In this document: piece by piece, positions 17,054-25,592 of the stretch
Layout of the letters: every line of letters begins with the position of its first letter
Position numbering within the stretch: the stretch's first letter is position 1
Source of the DNA: Streptomyces sp. HM190
GTDB taxonomy: Bacteria; Actinomycetota; Actinomycetes; Streptomycetales; Streptomycetaceae
Direction: 5' to 3'
Assembly (NCBI RefSeq): GCF_009857135.1
Contig: NZ_CP047318.1
Span: forward strand, 3,844,001 to 3,908,000
DNA length: 64,000 nt
Position numbers and translations under genes: made by a program
Notes under the pieces: model-generated
What the model was told of the DNA's origin: nothing
Seen by the model: the letters and a program-made list of their open reading frames with translations, nothing else
The model's database searches: none

Positions 17054-17986
17054 ATGTCACTGCCCACGGAGTTCCACGACATCGCCAAGCGCGTGAACAA
17101 CTGGGGCCGTTGGGGGGCGGACGACGAGATCGGCACGCTCAACCTGATCAGCGACGAGGTGGTCCGCGCGGCGGCCGGCTCGGTGCGTTCCGGGCGCCGT
17201 GTCCCGCTCGCGCTGCCCCTCCAGCAGGACGGCGTGCAGACGGGGATGATCCCGGGCCGGGTCAACCCGCTGCACGTCATGGTGCAGGTCAACCAGGAGA
17301 TCTTCGGTCCCGGCACGGTGGCGTGCAGCGACGACGCCGTGACGATGGGCCTCCAGGCGGGCACCCACTGGGACGCCCTCACCCATGTCTCGCACTCGGG
17401 CCGCCTCTACAACGGCCGCCCGGCGCACACGATCACCCCGCACGCCGGGGCCGCGTTCGCCGGCATCGACAAGGCCCGCCACATCGTCTCGCGCGGGGTG
17501 CTCCTCGACATCCCGCGCGCCCTGGGCACCGACACCGGCCGTCTGCCCGGCGGCCACGCGGTCACCCCCGAGGACCTGGACGCGGCGGAGGAGTCGGCGG
17601 GGGTACGGGTCCGCGCGGGCGACATCGTCCTCGTCCGCACCGGTCAGGTCCGGGCGTACCTCGCGGGCGACAAGCACGGGTACGCGTTCCCGTCACCGGG
17701 GCTGTCGATCCGTACACCGGAGTGGTTCCACGCGCGGGACGTCGCCGCCGTCGCCAACGACACGATGACCTTCGAGATCTTCCCGCCGGAGATCGAGGGC
17801 CTGTGGCTGCCGGTGCACGCGCTGCACCTGGTCGAGATGGGCATGCCGCAGGGCCAGAACTGGAACCTGGAGGAGTTGTCCACAGCCTGTGGAGAAACGG
17901 GCCGGTACGACTTCCTGCTGTCGGCGATGCCGGAGCCGTTCGTCGGCGGCACGGGCACGCCGGTGGCACCGGTGGCCGTGCTGTGA
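17054..17986 (+). CDS. Cyclase-family metal-dependent hydrolase
   Basis: A 310-residue protein with the PF04199 metal motif GTHWDALTH (His105, Asp107, His111) followed by SHSGRLYNG. Relatives include kynurenine formamidase and isatin hydrolase, which open amide, ester or lactone bonds with a bound Mn or Zn. The family usually has HxGTHxDxPxH; here Pro is replaced in the DALTH segment. A strong Shine-Dalgarno GGGGAGGG precedes the ATG. It is divergent from the SDR operon across operator site 4 and probably serves the same pathway. Confidence 0.85.
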   Translation: MSLPTEFHDIAKRVNNWGRWGADDEIGTLNLISDEVVRAAAGSVRSGRRVPLALPLQQDGVQTGMIPGRVNPLHVMVQVNQEIFGPGTVACSDDAVTMGLQAGTHWDALTHVSHSGRLYNGRPAHTITPHAGAAFAGIDKARHIVSRGVLLDIPRALGTDTGRLPGGHAVTPEDLDAAEESAGVRVRAGDIVLVRTGQVRAYLAGDKHGYAFPSPGLSIRTPEWFHARDVAAVANDTMTFEIFPPEIEGLWLPVHALHLVEMGMPQGQNWNLEELSTACGETGRYDFLLSAMPEPFVGGTGTPVAPVAVL

Positions 17987-18618
17987 GACAGGGGCGGCAG
18001 GCGGCGCGCCGCTGCCCGCCCCGAGCTCGGCACCGCGCGCCGCCGTCCGGCCTCGGCGTACCCGCCCCGCTCCCCGGACCCGGCCGGGAGCCGACGCCGC
18101 GACACGACCCACACTCGTCGAGGGCCCGCGTCCTCGAAGCCCTCGTCGTCCCCTCGCGGCGAATCGATGACCACAAGCGTGATCAAACGGACACAGCGCG
18201 TCAACACCCATTCGGGGTTTTGCCCCTCGGGACCCGGGTCCCGGCGCCGCGTACGGAAGCACCCCCGGCGCACTTCCCCGCCACCGCGAGCGGAAGGGGC
18301 CGGTGCCGTGCTTCGGCGCGCAGGCGCATGCGACAGCGAGGCGCACGCCGGGCGGCTACCGGTCCGCGAAGGCGCGCCGCATCCGGCACGCACACGCACG
18401 GGGAAGAGTGGCAAGAACCCCACGGAGGGAGGGCGCGTGCGCACGAGGGGGAAGGACCCACTCGCACACGGGAGCGCCAGGCGGGCGCACACACGGAAGG
18501 CAGGAGTGCGTGCGCACGCGGGGGCAGGAAGCGTGCGCACCCGGGGATACGCATGGCGTGACACGAGCCGCCCCGACCCCAACCTCAAGGGCCAGAACCC
18601 AAGATCTTCATGAGCCTT
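17987..18618. other. Intergenic region without a supported gene
   Basis: About 630 bp between convergent genes. ORFs on both strands are long but low complexity and lack ribosome sites. The right half carries three copies of a GCGTGCGCAC core (about 18433, 18509 and 18530), part of the palindrome CGTGCGCACG, and several GCACACG elements. The stretch 18165-18230 (CGTGATCAAACGGACACAGC) is less GC-rich. I see no terminator or RNA gene. Confidence 0.5.
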
Positions 18619-19146
18619 CTAGACCGCCCCGTACGCCAGTCCGGCACGGGACACCGCCGCCAGGCCCGTGACGGCGCGGCCCGACGGGCACTCGGTGGGG
18701 GTCGCGACCCCGCCCGCGCCGGTCGCCCCGGACGGGCCGGCGGTGGCGCGGTCCAGTTCGCACCAGATGCGCTTGCCGATGCCCTCGTGGCTCCAGCCCC
18801 ACCGGTCGGCGAGCCCTTCGACGAGCGCGAGGCCGCGCCCGCCGGTCTCGTCGCCGTCGGCACAGCGGAGCGCGGGCGGGCAGGCGCTGGCGTCGGCGAC
18901 CTCCAGGCGGACCATGCCGGCGGAGCCGTCACGGAGCCCGGACAGCAGCAGCCGCAGCACGGCCGGCCGCCCGGTGTGGACGACCGCGTTGGTGACCAGC
19001 TCGGAGACGAGCAGGATCAGCGTCTCGCCCAGCGGCTCGTCGTCCCCTATCCCGGACCCGGCGAGCCGTGAACGGGCCCATCTCCGGGCGCGACCGACCT
19101 CTGCGGGGTCGGGCCGGATCTCCAGCTGCACTTGAAGCACCTGCAC
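18619..19146 (-). CDS. RsbW/SpoIIAB-like ATP-binding protein (GHKL anti-sigma kinase type)
   Basis: A 175-residue protein from a GTG at 19146. The N-box is ELVTNAVVHTGRP and the G-box is TGGRGLALVEGLADRWGW, both diagnostic of the HATPase_c_2 family. Such Streptomyces proteins are single-domain kinases or ATP-sensing partners of STAS antagonists and sigma factors; a STAS protein is encoded at 25593. The last 40 residues are Gly/Ala/Thr-rich and poorly conserved. An in-frame 20-codon ORF ends at 19150, one codon upstream, and may be coupled to it. Confidence 0.85.
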   Translation of the reverse strand: MQVLQVQLEIRPDPAEVGRARRWARSRLAGSGIGDDEPLGETLILLVSELVTNAVVHTGRPAVLRLLLSGLRDGSAGMVRLEVADASACPPALRCADGDETGGRGLALVEGLADRWGWSHEGIGKRIWCELDRATAGPSGATGAGGVATPTECPSGRAVTGLAAVSRAGLAYGAV

Positions 19147-19650
19147 CGCTCACACCATCCGAACCGGCGGACACATCTCCGCACGCCCCTCCGGGGCCAC
19201 GATCGTGGTCATCTTCTGCTCGGCCGACCCCACTGCCGTCGGCGCAGGAATCACGGAACGTGATCCCCCTGCTGGACAGCATGGTTGACGTACAGTCACC
19301 CCAACAAGCGCTTCGGGCATATTCCAGCGCGAAGGAGTACGCCTACGCCATACTGTGCGACGCTCATCGCGGGGAGTCGAACAGACCGGAGCGACGCGTC
19401 GTGGGCCCACTTCACGAGCGACGGGCACCGCCGCGTCCGGGGCCGCCACTGGGGCAACACCGGATCGGCCGGGCCTCGGAACCACTCGCATCCCCCAGAA
19501 GGTACCGGAGGACGACCCCGACTCCAGGCCGTGACAAGTCACACCCAGGACACAACCCGGTATCAACGCTCGGTAATTCCGGCGTGCCACGTTCCGCGAC
19601 ATTCCCCCATGATGCCGCCACGGACTCCGCCGTGGTGCTGGTCAGCACAA
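19147..19650. other. Intergenic region upstream of the RsbW-like gene
   Basis: About 500 bp, locally less GC-rich than the surroundings. On the minus strand a small frame (ATG at 19212, stop at 19150) lies in the same frame as the ATP-binding protein, separated by one TGA. The 19285-19345 stretch contains TTGACGTACAGTCACC and is the best promoter candidate. Other ORFs on both strands show no family features or coding bias. Confidence 0.4.
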
Positions 19651-20535
19651 TCAGTGCACCTCGGTCAACAGTTCACCCGCCAAGGTTTCCTCACTGTCCG
19701 TCACTGATCCGCCACGTTCCGCCCGGACCCACGCCCGCTTCAGACACAGATGTACGTCGGCCTCCCAGGTGAACCCCATACCGCCGTGGACCTGGAGACA
19801 GTCGCGGGCGCCGCGCACCGCCGCCTCGTCGGCCAGCAGCCGGGCCGCCGCGATGTCCACGGGGTCGGCGGTGACCGCCGCCGCGTAGACGGCCGCCCTG
19901 GCGACCTCCACCCGGACCAGCAGTTCGGCGCAGAGGTGCTTGACGGCCTGGAACGCCCCGATGGGCCGCCCGAACTGCTCACGGGTCCGTGCGTGTTGCA
20001 CGGCCGCCTCACAGGTCCGCACCGCCGTGCCGAGCTGCTCGGCGGCGGTGAGCAGGACGAGGAGTCCGTCCGGACCGGCGCTGCGGGAGCCCTCCGGGAC
20101 ACGGTGCAACGGCGTCAACGGGTCGACCGACCGCACCGGGACCGCACCGGTCGCGTCCCCCGTCACCACGTCGGCCTCGTCCAGCCACTCCACCAGGCCC
20201 CCGCCCGCGACGGTGGTCACGACGGTCTCCCCGGTCGCGGCGCCCGGCACCACGCCGGCCGCGAGATGCGTGGCCGCCAGCGGTCCGGGCAGCAGTGCGC
20301 GCCCCGCCTCCTCGAACACCAACACGGCCTCGGGCAGCCCCAGCCCGACCCCGCCCTCGGCCTCCGGCAGCCGCAGCGAGAAGAACCCGGCGTCCCCCAG
20401 CGCCCGCCAGAGCCCCCGGTCGACCCGTGGCGCGTCGACGCCCTCCCGCAACGCGTCCCGCCCGAACCGCCGGGCGAGCAGCCCCCGCACCCCACGCTGC
20501 AAGTCGACCTGCTGCTCATCAAGTTGAAACCGCAT
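19651..20535 (-). CDS. Short acyl-CoA dehydrogenase subunit lacking the middle domain
   Basis: Only 294 residues against about 380 for typical acyl-CoA dehydrogenases. The N-terminal alpha domain (MRFQLDEQQVDLQRGVRGLL to FEEAGRALLPGPLAATHLA) and the C-terminal helices (HARTREQFGRPIGAFQAVKHLCAELLV split over the usual positions, then QVHGGMGFTWEADVHLCLKRA) are present, but the beta domain is shortened. This resembles the alpha2beta2 FadE pairs of actinobacterial steroid catabolism, in which one subunit lacks part of the FAD site. The full-length dehydrogenase next door is its probable partner. It ends the amidohydrolase operon. Confidence 0.85.
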   Translation of the reverse strand: MRFQLDEQQVDLQRGVRGLLARRFGRDALREGVDAPRVDRGLWRALGDAGFFSLRLPEAEGGVGLGLPEAVLVFEEAGRALLPGPLAATHLAAGVVPGAATGETVVTTVAGGGLVEWLDEADVVTGDATGAVPVRSVDPLTPLHRVPEGSRSAGPDGLLVLLTAAEQLGTAVRTCEAAVQHARTREQFGRPIGAFQAVKHLCAELLVRVEVARAAVYAAAVTADPVDIAAARLLADEAAVRGARDCLQVHGGMGFTWEADVHLCLKRAWVRAERGGSVTDSEETLAGELLTEVH

Positions 20536-20592
20536 CCAAGTCCCCAGTCCACGCCGAGCACCTACGCCTGCGTCGAGGGCGGGGCGCGGCCA

Positions 20593-20628
20593 CGCCCCTC
20601 AGGTGCGCGGGGAACCGCGCGACCAGCC
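20593..20628. repeat. Dispersed Streptomyces intergenic repeat (copy 2)
   Basis: CGCCCCTCAGGTGCGCGG followed by GGAACCGCGCGACCAGCC matches copy 1 at 15951 with two or three substitutions in the left palindrome. It lies in the gap between the two acyl-CoA dehydrogenase genes of one operon, in the same orientation relative to transcription as copy 1. Confidence 0.7.
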
Positions 20629-20699
20629 ACCTCCCACCCGCACCCGCCAACCCCCCGCGCACTCCCGCCCCCTGGGCGCCCCCGCCCACCCCTCACCCC

Positions 20700-21830
20700 T
20701 CACCCTTTCGGCAACCCGAGGATCCGCTCGCCCACGATGTTCCGCTGGATCTCCGACGTCCCCGCCGCGATCGTGTACGACAGCGAACTGAGCCGATCGA
20801 GCACCCACGGCCGCCCGAGATCGACCCCCTCCGGCCCCAGCACCTCCGCCGCCGCGTCGTACAGCTCCTGCCGGGCACGCGAGTACCTCAGCTTGAACAC
20901 CGAACCCCCCACCCCCGGCACCCCTCCGGAGGACTCGGCCTCGCTGACGTTCCACTGGGTGAGCCGCCACAGCGTCCGGAACTCGGCGTTCAGCCGTCCG
21001 AGCCGCCGCCTGACACCTGGGTCGTCCCACCGCCCGTTCGCCCGCGCCTGCGCCACGACCTCCCCCAACACCTTTCGGCAGGCGACGACTTCGCCCACGA
21101 AAGCCGTGCCGCGCTCGAACGACAGGGTGACCATGGTCACGCGCCAGCCGTCGTTCTCCTCGCCGACCCGATGGGTCACGGGGACGCGGACCTCGTCGAG
21201 GAACACCTCGGCGAACTCGGTGGACCCGGCGAGCGTGCGCAGCGGCCGTACGGTCACACCGGGCGCGTCCATGGGCATGGCGAGCCAGGAGATGCCCCGG
21301 TGCTTCGGAGCGGCGGGATCGGTCCGCACCAGCAGCTCGCACCAGTCGGCGACCTCCGCGTGGGAGGTCCAGATCTTGGAGCCGGTGACCACGTAGTCGT
21401 CGCCGTCGCGGTACGCGCGCGTGCGCAGCGCCGCGAGGTCGGACCCGGCTCCGGGTTCGCTGAAGCCCTGGCACCACACCTCCTCGCCGCGCAGCACCGG
21501 CGGCAGCCAGCGCGCCCGCTGCTCGGCGGTGCCCTCGGCGGCGATGGTGGGCCCGGCGTGCAGCAGTCCGACGAAGTTGGCGCCGACGTAGGGGGCGCCG
21601 GCCTTCTCGGTCTCCTCCAGGAAGATCAGCCGGACGGTCGGGGAGGCGTCCCAGTGGACGTGGGCGTACCCGGCGTCGTACAGCGTCCGCTGCCAGCCGA
21701 GGTCGTAGGCGCGCCGTGCGGGCCAGTCGTCGGGGGACGGCTTCGGCGGCAGGGTGGGCAGGACCTTCGCCAGCCACTCCCGCAGTCCGGCCCGGAACTC
21801 CTCCTCCTCGGGGCTGTACGCGAGATCCAT
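20700..21830 (-). CDS. Acyl-CoA dehydrogenase, full-length
   Basis: A 376-residue protein with the complete alpha-beta-alpha layout. The FAD/substrate loop is CQGFSEPGAGSDLAALRTRA, then GSKIWTSHAEVADWCELLVRT, and the C-terminus is SYTIAAGTSEIQRNIVGERILGLPKG. It follows the amidohydrolase by 16 bp and precedes the short dehydrogenase by 164 bp. It is either active alone or, more likely, the partner of the short subunit in a heteromeric enzyme. The substrate is probably a branched or ring-derived acyl-CoA, inferred from family and context only. Confidence 0.88.
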   Translation of the reverse strand: MDLAYSPEEEEFRAGLREWLAKVLPTLPPKPSPDDWPARRAYDLGWQRTLYDAGYAHVHWDASPTVRLIFLEETEKAGAPYVGANFVGLLHAGPTIAAEGTAEQRARWLPPVLRGEEVWCQGFSEPGAGSDLAALRTRAYRDGDDYVVTGSKIWTSHAEVADWCELLVRTDPAAPKHRGISWLAMPMDAPGVTVRPLRTLAGSTEFAEVFLDEVRVPVTHRVGEENDGWRVTMVTLSFERGTAFVGEVVACRKVLGEVVAQARANGRWDDPGVRRRLGRLNAEFRTLWRLTQWNVSEAESSGGVPGVGGSVFKLRYSRARQELYDAAAEVLGPEGVDLGRPWVLDRLSSLSYTIAAGTSEIQRNIVGERILGLPKG

Positions 21831-21846
21831 GACCGGGGGCCGCCCG

Positions 21847-23040
21847 TCACCGGTCGAGGTCGAGGTCGAGCATGCGGATCGCGTTGCCGCGCATGAGCTT
21901 GTAGACCGTCTCGTGGTCGAGGCCCTTCACATGGTCGAGGGCGACCTCCTTGGTGTGCGGGAAGGTCGAGTCGACGTGCGGGTAGTCGGTCTCGAAGGTC
22001 GCGTTGTCCCGTCCCACGACGTCCAGCGAGGCGACGCCGTGCTTGTCGCGGAAGAAGCAGCAGAACATCTGCCGGTAGTAGTACGTCGACGGCGGTTCGG
22101 GGATCAGGTCGCGGACGCCGCCCCAGGCGCGGTGCTCCTCCCACACGTCGTCGGCGCGTTCCAGGGCGTACGGGATCCAGCCCATCTGGCCCTCGCTGTA
22201 GGCGAGTCTGAGGCGGGGGAAGCGGACCAGGACGCCGCTGAAGAGGAAGTCCATCATCGAGGCCATCGCGTTGTTGAAGGACAGCGACGCCTGGACGGCG
22301 GGCGGGGCGTCGGGGGAGGCGGCCGGCATCTGGGAGCTGGACCCGATGTGCATGTTGACGACGGTGCCGGTGTCCTGGCAGACCGCGAAGAACGGGTCCC
22401 AGTGGCCGGAGTGGATGGACGGCAGCCCCAGGTGGGTGGGGATCTCGGAGAAGGTGACCGCCCGGACGCCACGGGCGGCGTTGCGCCGGATCTCGGCGAC
22501 GGCCAGGTCGATGTCCCACAGCGGGATCAGGCACAGCGGGATCAGCCGGCCGCCGCTGTCGCCGCACCACTCCTCGACCATCCAGTCGTTGTAGGCGCGC
22601 ACGCAGGCCAGGGCGACCTCCTTGTCGTGCGCCTCGGCGAAGGTCTGCCCGCAGAAGCGGGGGAAGGAGGGGAAGCACAGGGACGCCTCGACGTGGTTGA
22701 GGTCCATGTCCTCCAGGCGGGCCTTGGGGTCCCAGCAGCCGCGCCGCATCTCCTCGCGGGTGATGCCCTCCAGGGTCATCTCGTCGCGGTCGAAGCCGAC
22801 GGCCGCGATGTTGCGCTTGTACGGGAACTTCAGGTCCTCGTAGATCCACCAGTCGGTCGGCTGGCCCTCGGGGTCCATCGTGATCTGGTACTTCCCGGCG
22901 ACATAGGCGAGCTCGCCGATGCCGGCGGTCAGCGGCCGGGGACCGCGCTCCCGGTACTTCCGCGGCAGCCAGGTCTCGAAGAGGTGCGCGGGCTCGATCA
23001 CATGGTCGTCGACGCTGATGATGCGGGGCAGTTCGGTCAT
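21847..23040 (-). CDS. Amidohydrolase-family (PF04909) TIM-barrel protein
   Basis: A 397-residue metal-dependent barrel. It starts with the metal motif variant ISVDDHVIEPAHLFETWL (the usual DxHxxP region reads DDHVIEP), has MHIGSSSQMPA and SEIPTHLGLPSIHSGHWDPFFAVC in the middle, and ends with FETDYPHVDSTFPHTKE (the catalytic Asp region). The family contains decarboxylases and C-C hydrolases of aromatic and terpenoid acids. It is the first gene of the operon with two acyl-CoA dehydrogenases, and operator site 5 lies 20 bp upstream. Reaction not assignable from sequence. Confidence 0.88.
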   Translation of the reverse strand: MTELPRIISVDDHVIEPAHLFETWLPRKYRERGPRPLTAGIGELAYVAGKYQITMDPEGQPTDWWIYEDLKFPYKRNIAAVGFDRDEMTLEGITREEMRRGCWDPKARLEDMDLNHVEASLCFPSFPRFCGQTFAEAHDKEVALACVRAYNDWMVEEWCGDSGGRLIPLCLIPLWDIDLAVAEIRRNAARGVRAVTFSEIPTHLGLPSIHSGHWDPFFAVCQDTGTVVNMHIGSSSQMPAASPDAPPAVQASLSFNNAMASMMDFLFSGVLVRFPRLRLAYSEGQMGWIPYALERADDVWEEHRAWGGVRDLIPEPPSTYYYRQMFCCFFRDKHGVASLDVVGRDNATFETDYPHVDSTFPHTKEVALDHVKGLDHETVYKLMRGNAIRMLDLDLDR

Positions 23041-23059
23041 GGATCCCCCACTCAGTTAT

Positions 23060-23074
23060 CTGATGGACCGTCAG
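23060..23074. promoter_or_regulatory. Candidate operator (site 5)
   Basis: CTGATGGACCGTCAG carries the shared CTGAC-N5-GTCAG pattern with one substitution in the left arm, and the outer bases keep the symmetry (ATCTGAT...GTCAGATC). It is 20 bp upstream of the amidohydrolase start in the divergent promoter. Confidence 0.7.
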
Positions 23075-23145
23075 ATCCTTGTCGAGCAGGTTAGTGGCAC
23101 ACCCCTGGACCGACAAGGCGCCCCGGCCTACGCTCTGCCCACCAT

Positions 23146-23160
23146 CTGACAGCTCGTCAG
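23146..23160. promoter_or_regulatory. Candidate operator (site 6)
   Basis: CTGACAGCTCGTCAG has perfect 5-bp arms and lies 35 bp upstream of the GTG of the acyl-CoA ligase. Together with site 5, 72 bp away, each direction of this divergent promoter has its own copy. Confidence 0.75.
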
Positions 23161-23194
23161 TTTTTGGGACGAGTCCTCCAGGCAGGGGGCCGCT

Positions 23195-24712
23195 GTGAAC
23201 GAAACCGCCCACGCGCTCGGCACGTCCCGCACCCTCTGGGAACTCCTCGACCGCCGCGCCGCGCTCACCCCCGACCGGCCCGTCCTCCTCCAGGACGACC
23301 GCACGCTGACCTTCGGCGAGCTGCGCTCCCGCGCCGAGCGGGTGGCGGCGGGCCTGTACGACATGGGCGTACGCCCCGGCACGGTCGTCGCCTGGCAGCT
23401 GCCCACCCGCATCGAGACGGCCCTGCTGTCCTTCGCCATCGCCCGCCTCGGCGCCGTGCAGTCCCCGGTCATCCCCTTCTACCGCGACCGGGAGGTCGGC
23501 TTCGCGCTCCGGGAGTCGAAGGCGGAGTTCTTCGCGGTCCCCGGCGAGTGGCGCGGGTTCGACCACACCGCGATGGCCCGGCGGCTGGGCGCCCGCGGGG
23601 TCTTCGAGGCGTACGACGGTCTCCCGGACGGCGATCCGGCGGTCCTGCCCGCGCCGCCGGCCGACGGCACCTCCGTGCGCTGGATCTACTGGACCTCCGG
23701 CACCACCTCCGACCCGAAGGGCGTCCTCCACACGGACCGCTCGCTCCTCGCGGGCGGCTCCTGCCTCGCCCACGCCCTTCGCCTGACCCGCGACGACGTG
23801 GGCTCGATCGCCTTCCCGTACGCGCACATAGGCGGCCCCGACTACATGGTGATGCTCCTGCTGTACGGGTTCCCGGCCGTGCTGTTCGAGCACTTCGCGC
23901 TGCCGGCCGCGCTGGACGGCTACCGCAAGCACGGGGTGACGGTCGCGGGCGGGTCGACGGCGTTCTACTCGATGTTCCTCGCCGAGCAGCGCAAGCAGCC
24001 GGGCGTCCCGGTCGTCCCCTCGCTGCGGCTGCTCGCGGGCGGCGGCGCGCCGAAGCCGCCCGAGCTGTACCACGCCGTCGTCCGGGAGATGGGCGTGCAG
24101 CTGACCCACGGGTACGGCATGACGGAGGTACCGATGATCACGATGGGGGCGCCGGACGACTCCGCGGAGAACCTCGCGACCACGGAGGGGCGGCCGCCGG
24201 AGGGCATGGAGATCCGGATCGTCGACGGCGAGGTGCGGCTGAGGGGGGAGGCCGTCTGCCGGGGGTACCTGGATCCGGCGCAGTCGGCGGCGGCGTTCGA
24301 CGAGGACGGGTTCTTCGTCACGGGCGACCTGGGGCGGCTGACGGACAGCGGGCACCTGGTGCTGACCGGGCGGTCGAAGGACGTGATCATCCGCAAGGGC
24401 GAGAACATCTCCGCCAAGGAGATCGAGGACCTGCTGCACCGCCACCCGGCCGTGCGGGACGTGGCGGTGGTCGGGCTGCCGGACGCCGAACGCGGGGAAC
24501 GCGTCTGCGCGGTCGTGGAACAGCCGCCCGAGGCCGAGGCGCTGACCCTGGCGGCGGTGACGTCGTACCTGCGCGCGGAGGGGCTCTCCGTGCACAAACT
24601 GCCGGAGCAGGTGGAGATCGTGGAGGCACTGCCGCGCAACGAGACCCTGCGGAAGGTTCTCAAGTACAAGCTGCGGGAGCGCTTTGCGGGTACCGGCGGC
24701 AAGGGGTCATGA
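23195..24712 (+). CDS. AMP-forming acyl-CoA ligase
   Basis: A 505-residue ANL-family enzyme from a GTG preceded by GGCAGGGGG. The phosphate loop is YWTSGTTSDPKGVLHTD, the adenine region is LTHGYGMTEVPM, the hinge is LVLTGRSKDVIIRKGENISAKEIEDLL, and the catalytic Lys is in the final NETLRKVLKYKLRE. It resembles cyclohexanecarboxylate/branched-acid CoA ligases. It activates a free acid to its CoA ester and probably feeds the acyl-CoA dehydrogenases transcribed divergently. Operator site 6 lies in its promoter. Confidence 0.88.
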   Translation: MNETAHALGTSRTLWELLDRRAALTPDRPVLLQDDRTLTFGELRSRAERVAAGLYDMGVRPGTVVAWQLPTRIETALLSFAIARLGAVQSPVIPFYRDREVGFALRESKAEFFAVPGEWRGFDHTAMARRLGARGVFEAYDGLPDGDPAVLPAPPADGTSVRWIYWTSGTTSDPKGVLHTDRSLLAGGSCLAHALRLTRDDVGSIAFPYAHIGGPDYMVMLLLYGFPAVLFEHFALPAALDGYRKHGVTVAGGSTAFYSMFLAEQRKQPGVPVVPSLRLLAGGGAPKPPELYHAVVREMGVQLTHGYGMTEVPMITMGAPDDSAENLATTEGRPPEGMEIRIVDGEVRLRGEAVCRGYLDPAQSAAAFDEDGFFVTGDLGRLTDSGHLVLTGRSKDVIIRKGENISAKEIEDLLHRHPAVRDVAVVGLPDAERGERVCAVVEQPPEAEALTLAAVTSYLRAEGLSVHKLPEQVEIVEALPRNETLRKVLKYKLRERFAGTGGKGS

Positions 24713-24830
24713 ACCGGACGGGGTCATGACCCATAAGGGGCCATGAAGGGTCATGAAGGGCCACGAAGGGGCGTGAAATGGCGCGAAAGGGGCGTGAAGG
24801 GGTCATGAACCGGGCAGGATCGGGTCCGAC
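24700..24830. repeat. Short degenerate direct repeats (AAGGGGYCATGAA type)
   Basis: Between the ligase stop and the EF-hand gene stop there are about nine copies of an 11-13-bp unit close to GAAGGGGTCATGAA. They include a perfect palindrome GGGTCATGACCC at 24721-24732. Genes on both sides converge here. The repeat may serve as a transcription end region; no classical U-tract terminator is seen. Confidence 0.8.
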
Positions 24831-24841
24831 CCCTTCGCCGA

Positions 24842-25354
24842 TCACTCCGGCACGGTGAAGTAGCGGGCGAACGCGGTCACGACCTCCACCTCGTCGACCT
24901 TGCCGTCGGCGTTGGTGTCGAGGGTGGCGGCCGTGGCGGTGGCCATGTGCTCGGGCACACCGAGGGCCTTGAGGATGCGGGCGGTCTCGTCGACCGTGGC
25001 CGAGCCGTCCCCGTCGGCGTCCGCGACGGCGAGGGCCGCGTACAGGAAGGGGCGGGCGATCTCGGCGAACCGCTCGGGGTTGTCACGCAGTCGCTTGACC
25101 GCGCCGTTCACGAACTCGTCGCGGGTGATGCGCTGGTCGCCGTCCCGGTCCGCTATCCCCGCCATGCCCTGCCAGAAGGCCTCCGCGCCGCCGTACAGGG
25201 CCTGGCCCTTGTCCGAACGGGCGGGAGTGCCGAACTCGTTGAGCACCGCCTTGCTCGCCGCGCTGAAGTCCTCGCGGTCGATCCAGCCGTTGCCGTCCTG
25301 GTCGAAGGTGGCGAACCGGGCGGCGATCCGGCGCTCGTACTCGCTGCTGACCAT
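24842..25354 (-). CDS. EF-hand calcium-binding protein
   Basis: A 170-residue protein with four EF-hand loops: DQDGNGWIDREDF, DRDGDQRITRDEF, DADGDGSATVDET and DTNADGKVDEVEV. The first three have the full Asp/Asn ligand pattern and the fourth is close to it. The overall shape, with a long linker between pairs, matches the CabD/calerythrin-like sarcoplasmic proteins of Streptomyces. It probably buffers or senses cytoplasmic calcium. The ATG at 25354 was chosen because the fold starts there; the upstream frame is low complexity. Confidence 0.9.
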   Translation of the reverse strand: MVSSEYERRIAARFATFDQDGNGWIDREDFSAASKAVLNEFGTPARSDKGQALYGGAEAFWQGMAGIADRDGDQRITRDEFVNGAVKRLRDNPERFAEIARPFLYAALAVADADGDGSATVDETARILKALGVPEHMATATAATLDTNADGKVDEVEVVTAFARYFTVPE

Positions 25355-25592
25355 GTTCTTTCGGGCCCGCCTTACGTCGAGTGGACTGCTTGATCCATGC
25401 CTGTCGGTGTTCCTCGGACGGAGCGTACGACGTCCGAGGGCGGTACGGAGCGCGAAAGGGACGCTTGTACCAAGACTGCGGGAATTCCGGGACAACTGTG
25501 TGGCCCCCGGGACACGGGGGGTGGGTGCGGTAGGACCGGCGGACAGGCCGGTGACCGGGGGGAGGTGACCGGGTCGGTGAGCGGGCCCGCGG

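Noticed and set aside
17987..18618. Protein-coding gene in the cyclase/RsbW gap
   Set aside because: All frames are Arg/Thr/Ala-rich with no ribosome site or family feature; the GCGTGCGCAC repeats explain the open frames.
21626..24595. Very long minus-strand ORF of 989 codons
   Set aside because: It runs antisense to the acyl-CoA ligase and in another frame of the amidohydrolase and dehydrogenase genes. Composition is Arg/Pro/Gly-rich without motifs, a GC-frame shadow.
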